Shown piece after piece: positions 1 to 10,906 of a stretch of 64,000 bases of DNA. A program made the position numbers and the translations under genes. Source of the stretch: Argentina anserina (Eukaryota > Streptophyta > Magnoliopsida > Rosales > Rosaceae); contig NC_065878.1 of NCBI RefSeq assembly GCF_933775445.1, positions 18,115,395 to 18,179,394 of the forward strand, in the 5' to 3' direction. How positions within the stretch are numbered: the first letter of the stretch is position 1; each line of letters opens with the position of its first letter. A model generated the notes under the pieces. It saw only the letters and a program-made list of their open reading frames with translations, was not told the DNA's origin and ran no database searches.

Positions 1-2181
1 TAATTTGAAAGGAAATACTTCAATTTGCAATAAGAGCACAAAGAGGCACATTTCCTTTCAGAGTTGTGTAAGTGGCCATGGGTCCTGTTTGGCGAGGGTT
101 AAGCATTGTAATGGTCAGTCGGGTTGTTTGTTTGAATAATAATTATTTTTATGGGCAGCAAGATTCAGCACAGTGCCATTTTGCCTAAGAGCTAATTGGT
201 TACCAGGAGTGAATCGCAAAACTTTTTTTTTACTGTTGAGTAACTGAGGATAGGACATTGATCAAAATTCATCAAACTCTGATAATCTGCTGGCGCGGTT
301 GGTACGTTTTCCTTATGAGTTGTTCCAATATTTCCAGGATATCACTCAATCAATCTGTGTGCTACTCTATTTTTACCTATGACCTGAAGTAATAATGCCT
401 TACAACCTCTCTAGCATAAGTAACCTGTAGGAAACCAAAATCTTGAACCGAATCCAAAACTTATGAGCTACCTTATGATCTTTTTAGCTTCTCACCAGAG
501 ATGCTGTTTCAATATGGTAAAGTTAGGCGTGAGCTTTCACGATATCCGGGCTATGCCGCTCGATCGGTGTCGAATCGTGGCTCCGAGTCTCCTTCAATAA
601 CATGTACTCGAGTTGGATGGTCATGCACTCATGCCTCTGCTTGCATTTTTGAACTGTCTTATGGACCTTTTTTCTGTGATCACATCACTCCACTTCCTAC
701 AACTATCTTTTCAGTCTTCAGATTTGGTGGTAGACAGACCAGTATATTTCTTTATTCTGAGCACGTCTTTTGCGCCTGATTAGCATTTGTTCTGTGTAAA
801 TGTTTCATCTTTTGCTTTTCACTGATCTTTTCTTTGTTTTCATAATTTGTGATTCAAGATATTGTTCTGTGTAAATGTTTCGTCCTTTTCTTTTCACTGA
901 TCTTTTCTTTGTTTTCATAATATGTGATTCAAGATATTGTTCTGTGTAAATGTTTCATCTTTTGCTTTTCACTGATCTTTTCTTTGTTTTCATAATATGT
1001 GATACAAGATAGAGCTCACCAAGTTATATATAAAGCATTATATCGAGAAAAAAAGTTATATATAAAGCATGTGAGATATTAGAAGATCTGGACGGACTGG
1101 ACCTATACATATCTCCACGAGATCTTTGATAACTATGAGTCATTTTCATGTACATGACAGGTTTTTGTCACCTAAAAGTATGCAATCAAATTGAAAATGC
1201 GTATAAAATCAAGCCTAAAATCAATGCTGAGACACGAAACCAACTCGTGAAAACTGTAGCATCCTTAACAATTTCAAGCAACAAAAGTTACTCTTCAAAT
1301 TATATTTTCTACATCCTTTGTCATTGAAGTCACAAATTTAACGATTCAAATAACAAAATCTGCATAAGATCGATATCATATATTTACATTACAGAGGTAG
1401 CATATGTTAGTGCAAGAATTCATATTACCTCTCTAAACTGCAAAAGCAATTCATCTATGAAGCTATAGAGGTATGAAAAGTGAATAAAGAAAACTGAAAA
1501 TAATTATAAACAGGACGACCGAGGTTGTTCACTTTCGTTGTGAAAATAGGTCTTGGTGGCTTTCCCTTCATGCCAATAACAAATGGTTCGGTGGCTCCCC
1601 AACCATACCCTCAATCCTATATTCCAGCTTCCGCAAACAAACAAAAGAAGGCACACTAACTAGTGCATACCTAATATCAAAGCTATGTACCATGCGTTAT
1701 ATTCTGACTGTACTCGAATCTGTTAGGGATACAAAGGTGGCCTTGTTTCATTCGGATTTGCAATCCATAATTGATTCAACGAGGGATACCATACCAACAA
1801 CAATAATTAAACCATGATATGACGTTGAAAAGTAGAGGTCTCACATCCAGAAATTGAGATACAGAGAACATCTAATGACATTTTTACTACGCAGTGTTTC
1901 ATGCTTATTCATACACATTAGAGAACAAAGTAGATGCTCAAAATTAACCAGGATAACTTTCATTTCGAGGGTAAGGTTGTATGTTAGGTGTACTAGAAAC
2001 CGTCTAAAAATGAATTGGTTACAATAACATCAGCTGAAAAATTGGAATAACAGGTCAACATTACATTCCCAAGTGAGAAGGGATGCTTGGCAAACTTGCC
2101 TAATCAAACACTTTGAGAGCTCCCATGTAGGTAGGTATACGCATCCACAATTTGAGATCCCTCAGGTATTCAAGGTCCTCA
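1..2181. other. Gene-free stretch before ELP6
   Basis: I see no supported coding region here. The sequence is AT-rich, and the longest open frame (501-779 +) encodes no recognisable domain. The only clear structure is the 75-bp tandem triplication at 788-1012. The last few hundred bases before 2182 should include the 3' UTR of the minus-strand ELP6 gene. The first 500 bases could be the tail of a gene lying outside the window, but nothing in them shows this. Confidence 0.5.
788..1012. repeat. 75-bp tandem repeat, three copies
   Basis: Three head-to-tail copies with a period of exactly 75 bp start at 788, 863 and 938. Each begins TGTTCTGTGTAAATGTTTC and ends near GTGATTCAAGATAT. Copies differ at only a few positions (for example CATCTTTTG versus CGTCCTTTT), so the array is recent. 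It lies in non-coding DNA. Confidence 0.9.
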
Positions 2182-4271
2182 TCAAGTCCTGCTTCCAGGA
2201 TAGAAATACTCTACACTATTTTCTTTGACCTTGAAATGCAAATTACACAGCTTGTTTCTTGATCTCTCCCCATCATCAATGCTCTTGTTCACAACTGTCA
2301 ACTGCAACCGATAAGAACAAGGGAGGATTTCGTGAGATGAGATATACAATGGAAGAAAGGATTGTAACAAAGCCAACTCCTCAAGAGGATACAGCACTGA
2401 AATCTGAAATGACAGAATTTAAGACACTGAAATCCTGTGGGGTGCTTACTGTAGTGTGGGTGGTATAGATGGAAAGATAAAAAAGACTGCTTGAATCCCA
2501 TGGTCAGGTGGAGAAAGAAGACCTGTGGGAGAGAGTTAAGCTTCAACTTCCAAGGATTTTAGGGATTATAATCTTCTTCCATCATTCTTAATTGGCAAAC
2601 ACTTGTAAATTAAACCCAAAGCCTAATCCTTGAGTTAGATTAACAGTTGGCCTGCTAAGCCTCTGTTCTATGCTGTCTTTAGTTCTTTTCTGAAGTAAAC
2701 CAGTAATTAATATCCCAAAAGAAGGGAACCATATAGAAATGATATGAGCAAGCACAAAAAACATACTACACAGTCAAGGAAACAAACAGGAGTTTTTCCA
2801 ACCACTCTCTTTGGGTGAAGCCTTGCACCCAACTACAACCATAACCAAAATACCATTACCACTTTCGTCAAGTACTCTCAAAATTTTCAAGATCTATCCA
2901 TAGAGAAGTATAATAGGATCAACACAGATTATCTAGCAGTCTTAACATTTCCAAGATCTATCCAAAGCGACCTATAATAGGATCAACACAGTTTATCTAG
3001 TAGTTTCACAAATACCTGTTTTTATCTGGTGAACTACCTTTAAGATTAGTAACATAAAAGAAACAAGAATCTTAATTTTATTTAATAGAAAAGCTACTTG
3101 AAGAATCGCGAAGCAACTATGTGAACCAAATAGTGAATGAAAAAATGTGTTCTAGAAAGTACCTGTCCATGCACATCTGAGGCCAAACCAGTGGCCAAAG
3201 GTTCTGCCTTTATCAGTATATCTGCTAGGTACTCCATCTGTAAAAGCAGTGTAGGCCTCCCCATGCCTGCATAGATGTCCTCATGATTGAGCATGACTAA
3301 AGAACATCCCTGTGACAAGAATAGGAGCACTAATTGCAATCAATATAACTGAACCGAGTGAGAGTATTACAACTGGAAAAAAAAAAAAACAGAGAACAGT
3401 GCAAATAGATTTCCTTACAAATTCTGATACTAAAGTGTGGCAGTAATGCAGAAAATCTAAGACAAGATTCGTACGTCCAGACGCAGTCACCTCCATCAGA
3501 GAGACATCATCTATCATAACAGTAACACAGTTCTCGCTTTCTTGAGACAAGGCACTTATAATCTCCAGAATTTTCCCAAACAATTTAGCCAGCCCACCAT
3601 CTCCGCCATTCCCATCATTTCCACCTAAATCAATTACACACGACTTAATATCAATAATCTCAATCATAGAAATCAACAAAACCCCTGCATGCTCCAAAAA
3701 CAACTACTACTTTGAGCACCAATATTAACAGCTTCATATCGATTAACTAACTACAACAATATGATTTGATCGATTTCGATGAAAATACTAAACAAAAAGC
3801 TTATTGGTATGTAAAAAAGAAGCCCCTTTATACCTGAATTTCTCACCTGGCCAATAATCTCCAATCATATCAATGAAAAAGAATTTATTACTGTCCCTTT
3901 GCGCAGCTAAATTACAGCCCTGTAGTCAAAACGCACCCAAAAAAAATCCCAATTCAAATTCAAATTCGTACATAAAAGAACACATTTTTACATATGAACA
4001 GGTAAAATTCAGCAATAAAGAATCGAACTTTAGTTAACAGAGTTGGTGGGTTTACGAGTTTTCGGAGGATCCGATCGTAGTGAGTAAAGGGTTGGGCGAA
4101 GGCGACGAAAACGACGACGTTGGAGGAGTGAAGAGGCTGAGAGAGAGAGCGCTTGAGGAGGTGGTGGAGGACGAAAGCGGCACTGGTCTCGACGCAGTCT
4201 TCGATGAGGAGAACGCGGCCGGCGAGGCGTTGAAGGCCCAAGGCTTCGTCCAATAAGCTTCGGGTCTCCAT
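2182..4271 (-). CDS. ELP6: Elongator complex protein 6
   Basis: Five exons read 4271-4056, 3919-3847, 3624-3419, 3309-3163 and 2301-2182, joining in frame to 253 residues. ELP6 is a RecA-fold subunit of the Elp4-Elp5-Elp6 ring of Elongator, which acts in tRNA wobble-uridine modification. The match to plant ELP6 runs end to end: an N-terminal [20 protein letters not shown], then [62 protein letters not shown] and a C-terminal [13 protein letters not shown]. Length is close to the roughly 260 aa of the Arabidopsis protein, as recalled. I chose the ATG at 4271 because similarity starts there; an in-frame ATG at 4346 would add 25 unsupported residues. As in the family, no Walker A motif is obvious. 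All introns have GT...AG borders, and no lesion is seen. Confidence 0.93.
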
Positions 4272-5858
4272 CGTCTTCTTCGCTGAAGCAAGAACAGTGG
4301 AGTGTTTAGGGTTTAAGGACTGTGAATTTGGGGGTTTTGATTTCAACGGTTTTTGTGGTTTGTGGGATTTCTCGTATATAAATGGGTTTTTTTACCGCGC
4401 ACTTTCCCACTTCCCTCTTCATTTTTCAAGTTTTCACCCCTCCCTTGGTTACCATTTTACCCCTCTTTCTCGTCTGAGGTTGAGAGATGGGGGGGGGGGG
4501 GGTTCTCAAACGCCGTGGACGGCACGGTGTCGGCGGACGTTGTGGTGGCGAGTCATTGTTTCCCCTGAATGTTATAAGATACAAATTGGATTGGTTTTGT
4601 ATGACGGAATGTTGTATTGTTGATAATTAATGATAATGTACGATGCAGATGATCGAGTAGTGAAAAAAACGTTACACTCGGGGAGATTAATAACATGTTG
4701 AGAATGCGTATTGGACTATTTGAGAAATCTGATTAACTATACTGGCGTAATATTGAGAATTTTGTTTTTAAAATGTTCTAACACTGGTCTTGCCACACAA
4801 GTCTGGTTACTTTTTCATCATGACTCATGAGATGCGGGGTTGTAAACTTGTAATACCGTTTTGATGGGAGGCCACAAATTCAAATTCCAGTGACATGAAG
4901 ATGAAGAATGTCTGTTTTTTTTACCAATAATTAAAAGGTCAAAGTTAGTCCCTAATTTTGACCATGAAACGAAAGACTAAATCTTTCATTGAAGAAGGTA
5001 ATCGGGATGCCTTTTCATAGAACATATAATTGGTTTTGATTGTCCATGAGACCATGATTTCATTATTAGCTGTCATTACCATTCTCAGCCGTCTAAACGT
5101 AACTACTGCATTTTCCAATCAATAAGTTTAGCTGATATAAGTTCAAAAACACTTTTAAATCGTTTATATATTGTGCACTACGCCATACATACAGAAAAGT
5201 TCAGATATTCTTCCAATGAAATCATAGAGAAAATCTTCTTCCAATGACTACTATCTTGGATTGTTAAGCTCGTTCAAATTTAACGAGTTATAAGTATAAA
5301 AAAATATGTTTCTTATTATCTTTTGTCATTAGTGCATTTTAACCTATTGCTTAGACTCTAATTATTTTGATGTTAGGTACAAAAGTTATATATATTCAAG
5401 TGAAAAAAGATCATCAATTTTTTTAAATAATTTTCTCCTTTTACGTTTTAATGATTCAGTATACAGGTGTGTAATTATGTAGAGTATGATGATAGAGATT
5501 CATATGAAAAAGTAAAAGTGACCTAATTGAGTGAATCAAAGTGAAAATATTGGACATTTGGATTTTGGAGACTCCGTTATGTGTGATACAACACTGCAGC
5601 ACACAAGGAACACCCCTTTGGCAAAAATGGGTCCAATAATGAAAACAAAGATTATATAGAAGAGGGAAATGAATAGAGTCTTAAGACTCTGTCTCAGTTT
5701 CAGGCAAATAAAAAGAGTCTCTGCCTGATTTTCAGGCCAAAAGGAAATTATTTTAAGAGACTCTTCCTCTCTCAGTTTAATTATTTGCTTCTGTCTAGAC
5801 CTAAGCGTATCTGTCTGTCCAAGTAACATTGAGATTAAAGAGACAGAAACCAAAAGCC
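4272..5858. other. Intergenic region between divergent ELP6 and kinase genes
   Basis: This is the shared upstream region of ELP6 (minus) and the PBL-type kinase (plus). Positions 4272-4450 should contain the ELP6 leader. A run of 14 G residues lies at 4489-4502. The rest is AT-rich and without a credible gene. The last about 200 bp before 5859 are CT-rich and likely carry the kinase leader. Confidence 0.5.
4489..4502. repeat. Homopolymer run, G14
   Basis: Fourteen consecutive G residues lie upstream of ELP6, within a G-rich purine tract. Such runs are prone to length error in sequencing and assembly. Confidence 0.9.
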
Positions 5859-8836
5859 ATGAGTTGGTTCTTGTGTTCTGGAAAATCTAGCAAAAATGCA
5901 AAGAAGAAGAAGAAGCAGAGTTATAAGCCAGCAGATCAGATCTCATCACTCTCAGGTATCTCCTTCCACAATGCCGAAAGTTTTTAATCAAAACAGGGTC
6001 AGATTGTTGATATGTTTGAAAAGACTTGACCTTTTATGACCGTTTTAATGCATTGCCTTGATTTGCTCCAGATTCTTACATTAGTGTAACAAATGCCATC
6101 TTTGTAATTTGCTTGAATCTACTCTCTGGGTTTATACAGTGATTTGGTTCCTATCTGTTTTATCACGGGTTGATGGAGATTTGTTTTACTTGTGCGTTTG
6201 GCATTCTTACTTGTGATTCTTGAGGAATGTGAGTGGTTTTCATCATCAAGTTTGGTTCTTTATTTCTCACAGTTTCTACTGTAAGAGACCCATTTGTAGA
6301 ATACAATTATTTCATTATATCAAACGATTTTGCAAACCGTTTCTGACGACTCTAATTTGAAAAAATAGGGAGAAATTAATCTCATATGACTATATGGATT
6401 TCAAGTTAATACTTCTTCATCAAGTTTGAAAGGCATGCATTGGTCCTCATAGTTCAGACATTAACTGTGGTCTATAGATGTTCTTGTCAAGTTTGAAGCA
6501 ATTTGTGGGTACTGTTTGTCTACAGAGATGAGTTGTTATTGTTGAATCATTGGAAAATTTCATGCTTGAACTCTTGTCCTCGTGCTCTTTTAATAATCTT
6601 AATGATTGCAGTAGGATTCCTTGTATTTGTAATTTCATCGATGTTTTTTTTTTTGGATGTTTCTGTTAAGTTAACTGATTTGTATTGGTACCCTTTCTCA
6701 CTTATTTCTTTCATTTAGATCAAGTGAAGGCAATGTCAGCATTAAAGGAAGGGCCTAAGGGTAGTGGCTCTGATCACATTGCAGCACATACGTTTACATT
6801 TCGCGAATTGGCAGCTGCATCAAAGAATTTTAGAGCAGATTGTTTTGTGGGTGAAGGAGGTTTTGGTCAAGTATATAGAGGGCACCTGGAGAGTACTAAT
6901 CAGGTTCTTCCAAAGTTCTATCGTTTCATCTGAATGAAATTACAGTTTCTATGACATTCCTTGTGTTCAATTGGTGGTTTAAGTGTTAACAACCTCACCT
7001 TAAGAATTTTTCTTGTCTCATTATTATGTTGGTAGTTCTAGAAAATTAGAGATCAATACAGTTTTGTGGCTCACTTTAAACAAATATAAGTATATGCTTT
7101 TGCTACCATATTAAGTTTTGTCGACCAAAATCTAAATTTTTTATTGTCTGCTGAAAAGACATCACCTCCTGTAATTTTTATTGTCTGCTGAAAAGACATC
7201 ACCTCCTGTAATACATGAGATATACAAGTATAGCTGGCAAGCTAATCTGCTGATGGTCTCGAATATTTGAATGTCTAAGTCGCCTTAGTGACTGCAGATA
7301 TCATGGACCTACTTTTTAAGTAGAAAAAAAATCTTCTTGTTTTGTTTCTGTTTCTTTGTGTTTGATTTATCTAATTTTACACACAAGGCTTATGAACTGA
7401 ACCTTGATCCTTCTGTTTACGTAGGAAGTGGCTATCAAGAAACTTGATTCTAATGGACTTCAAGGGAACAGGGAATTCCTTGTCGAAGTATTAATGCTAA
7501 GCTTACTTCACCACCCGAATCTTGTCAACTTAATAGGCTACTGTGCTGATGGGGATCAGAGACTTTTGGTATACGAGTACATGCCATTGGGATCCTTAGA
7601 AGACCATTTATATGGTATATATAGCTATAACAGTCAATCTGCATATTTTTTTTTTCCAAAACTTCATATTTATAAAGTCTTGAGGGTCTTGTTCTTAATT
7701 TTTACTTGGTTATATTTAACTTACGGATAGTAGTAGTGGGTCTTGCAGTAGAAAACATATCATGCTATAGTGTATAAAGAATGAGGAATTGTTCCAGCAA
7801 TAGCACCTTGCCACATTGCCTAGGTCTAGATTCCTTGCAAGCTAGCTTAGTAACTGGTGAGCCGGTGCATTAGGGAGTGTATATTGCTTCAGAACCGTTT
7901 GATCTCACATGCTGATATATGGCAGATCTACCACTAGATAAGAAACAACTCGACTGGAATACCAGAATGAAAATAGCTGCTGGTGCTGCCAAGGGCTTGG
8001 AGTATTTGCACGACAAAGCTAATCCTCCTGTTATTTATCGCGATCTAAAGTGCTCAAATATTCTGCTTGATGAAGGCTACCATCCCAAGTTATCTGATTT
8101 TGGCTTGGCAAAGTTAGGTCCTGTAGGAGATAATACTCATGTATCTACTAGGGTGATGGGAACATATGGATATTGTGCCCCTGAGTATGCAATGACTGGT
8201 CAGCTCACATTGAAATCGGATGTTTATAGCTTCGGGGTTGTTCTTTTGGAAATTATTACCGGAAGAAAGGCAATCGACAATTCAAGGGCAGCTGGTGAAC
8301 ACAATTTGGTTGCATGGGTAAGCAAATCAGCCCTTCTACTCTTCACATATCCTTCTTTCTGCCTACACTCATTTTCAGTTACTACTTCGAATCATAACTA
8401 GCTTTTTCAAGTTGCATGTGGTTAAATTTGTCTACTGAGCTAGAAACTTAATATTGTTTTCCTAAGTCAATGCCAGCAGATATACAATTTATGAGTGAAA
8501 GCAACATTAGGATTTTTATCTTTGACAATCTTGTGACTTCTGCTGATGAATTCTAATTTGCAGGCCCGACCCTTATTTAGAGACCGTAGGAAATTTTCAC
8601 ACATTGCTGATCCATTGCTCCAAGGACAATATCCAATGAGGGGAATGTATCAAGCTCTTGCGGTTGCTGCAATGTGTGTCCAAGAACAGCCTAATATGCG
8701 ACCTGTCATAGCGGATGTAGTCACAGCCCTTAATTATCTCGCTTCCCAGAAGTATGACCCTCAAGTACTCCGAGTCCAGAACTCACGCACAGGCTCATCA
8801 GCCTCATCTACTCCTAGATCAAGAAGTGAATTCTGA
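5859..8836 (+). CDS. PBS1-like receptor-like cytoplasmic kinase (RLCK VII, PBL27-like)
   Basis: Five exons (5859-5955, 6719-6903, 7425-7614, 7926-8317, 8564-8836) join to 378 residues. This is a cytoplasmic Ser/Thr kinase of the PBS1-like family, which relays signals from cell-surface immune and growth receptors. The glycine loop [11 protein letters not shown] sits near residues 77-87, the catalytic Lys in AIKKL near 99, VIYRDLK with catalytic Asp near 197, and SDFGLAK with the Mg-binding Asp near 215. The activation segment [19 protein letters not shown] and family signature [20 protein letters not shown] are intact. The first exon encodes a short Lys-rich head (NAKKKKK) after Met-Ser-Trp-Phe-Leu-Cys. 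There is no Gly2, so N-myristoylation is not expected; Cys6 could be acylated. It is shorter than PBL27 because the C-terminal tail stops soon after the kinase domain. Orthology to one named PBL is not settled. Confidence 0.93.
7141..7214. repeat. 37-bp tandem duplication in intron 2 of the kinase gene
   Basis: Two almost perfect adjacent copies start at 7141 and 7178. Each begins TTATTGTCTGCTGAAAAGAC. The repeat lies wholly inside an intron and should not affect the protein. Confidence 0.9.
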
Positions 8837-10906
8837 AGTTCGTGAGGGAAACTATTATTGATATTCTTGTCACCGGTCTGGCTGTGGCACTTTAGGATGT
8901 TTCCACATGATGGGTTTCAGTTATGATTCAACAAGCAATAGTCGAAGCTCAGAGGTAGGCATTGTCGCCAATGGTGCCAGTTTATCGAATTTTGCTCACT
9001 CCGGTGGGCAGGTGCAGTGGTCTCCCCCTCTCCTTCCATTGTCTCTATAAGATTCTTTACGTACAATTGAGCATATGGGGTTCTTTGTATCTACATAGAA
9101 ACTGTTATTACATTGAATCATAGAAATAATTATTTATGGGAATTGTACCATTTTGGTGAGTGCACAGAAGCATTTTATACGGGCACCAAGTTTGCAGAAG
9201 CTTCAATTTACAAGAAAGAAAAAGAATAAAAAAGAAAAAAAAACCTACCCATTGTGAGTAGGATGTGCCGCCCCTATAACCCCAGGGGCTCGGTCTCCAG
9301 CTTTAGAGTGAGCATTCCAACATTCTTGTATGGTATTTGCTACCCACCCATTGTGGGTGGGGAATCCTTTCTTATATGGTATTTGCCACCCACAATATTC
9401 AGCGTGGATTGCTACCTACCCATGTCAGGTAGGCGACCTTAACCTTGCAGTAGTTGCTTAGAAACTTAAGTAGAATCTATTTTTTCTCCGATGTGGGATA
9501 CTAGCGTGGTAATCCTATTAATAGTAGGAAAAAAAATCCATCCTATTAAGAGTATGAACAAGCTGTGTTCAGCCTTTGCATCACAGTCCCGACATGTCTT
9601 CATATTCTTCAGAGGTTAGGGCACCACCTTTTCACCCTTCCCATGCTTCTTGTAATTTCCTTCCTCAAGAGAGGCTTCCGTAAACAGTCATCACTCGTCC
9701 AATTGGCAATTCAAAATATCTGTTTGCTCATTGCCATCGTTTTACAGCATCATCAGCACGAAACGTTCTTCAGTTCCTTCATTTATCAAAGAAAATAGTC
9801 TTTTTGTTTGTTCCATAGACTCACCACAGTACTGACAATTTCTATAGGAAAATCAACCTGGAATAGACACTACAACTAAGAACTGCGCCAAGTGTTGTGC
9901 GAGAACTTGTTTGGTGTTGATATGAATTCCTAGAATTACAAATGATAAAGAAAGCAACCCAATAAATAAAACACAAAAACTTGTAGTGGTTGATTCGCAT
10001 TAAGCAACGTCCACTTCGGAGCCGGTGAGATATTCCACGATGATCATTTCAAGAACTTATGACCGGTGCTAACGAGTCTTTTCTACCCTAAAGCTTGCTG
10101 GAGTAGCATCCCATAAGCTATATGACGCTAATACCGATCTAAATGCTTCTAAAAGCTTCAGATATTCTGGAAGGAATCGAAAGCTGTCTGAACTCTGAAG
10201 TACGTTGAATCTGTGCATCCAGTCAAGAAAGAAGGGCTTTCAGAAGTTGTTGCCAGCTTCCGACCTACAAAACTTCAAATCTCATCGAGTAGTGACGTAT
10301 AGGCAGAAATGGTCATCATAACAAGCCTACTTCTAGTTCTTAAATTCCATAGCCAACAATTGTAATACTGTGGAATAATAGCAATTCAGAAGGTCTATAT
10401 TCTTTTTCAATATTACACTTATTCTATCACATTGCAAACTGTAAGTCTGATATTAGGTTCACGACAGGGGTGGATGCACATTAGCTGTACATTTACCTAA
10501 GTCTGAAGCTTTAAATAGAGTGAAGAAACACAATAATTCTCTGTATGAACCAAGTGCTGACAATTTTCTTATTAGGAAATCAACTGGAAGAGACCCTCAT
10601 TAAAGGTAATGAACAACTGTACGTTTAAAGATGTGTAATACAGACATATTGTCAAAGATTGTACACCTATGTAAACCATACTATCATATTTTCTATATTA
10701 TCTTCCCCTGAACTCTAGTAGCACTACGTAATGAACAAACAATGAATGGATAAAATTGGTCGTCTTTAACAACTTAGAGATCAAAACTATCGCACCCTGG
10801 AGTGACATATGCAGAACAGTAATATCTACCAAGCTAATACCGCATTATGGCATTGCTTTTGGGGAAACAAAATATCTATAGGGATATCAACACAACCTGC
10901 ACTGCG
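8837..10906. other. Intergenic region between convergent kinase and TBC genes
   Basis: It holds the 3' UTRs of both flanking genes. At about 9244-9435 there is a repeat-like patch: the motif ATGGTATTTGC(T/C)ACCCA occurs at about 9329 and 9377, next to short palindromes such as CCCACCCATTGTGGGTGGG. This looks like a fragment of a small non-autonomous element, but I could not fix its ends. No coding region is supported. Confidence 0.45.

Noticed and set aside
501..779. 92-residue open frame on the plus strand
   Set aside because: No recognised domain, no splice partners and unremarkable composition in an otherwise gene-free region.
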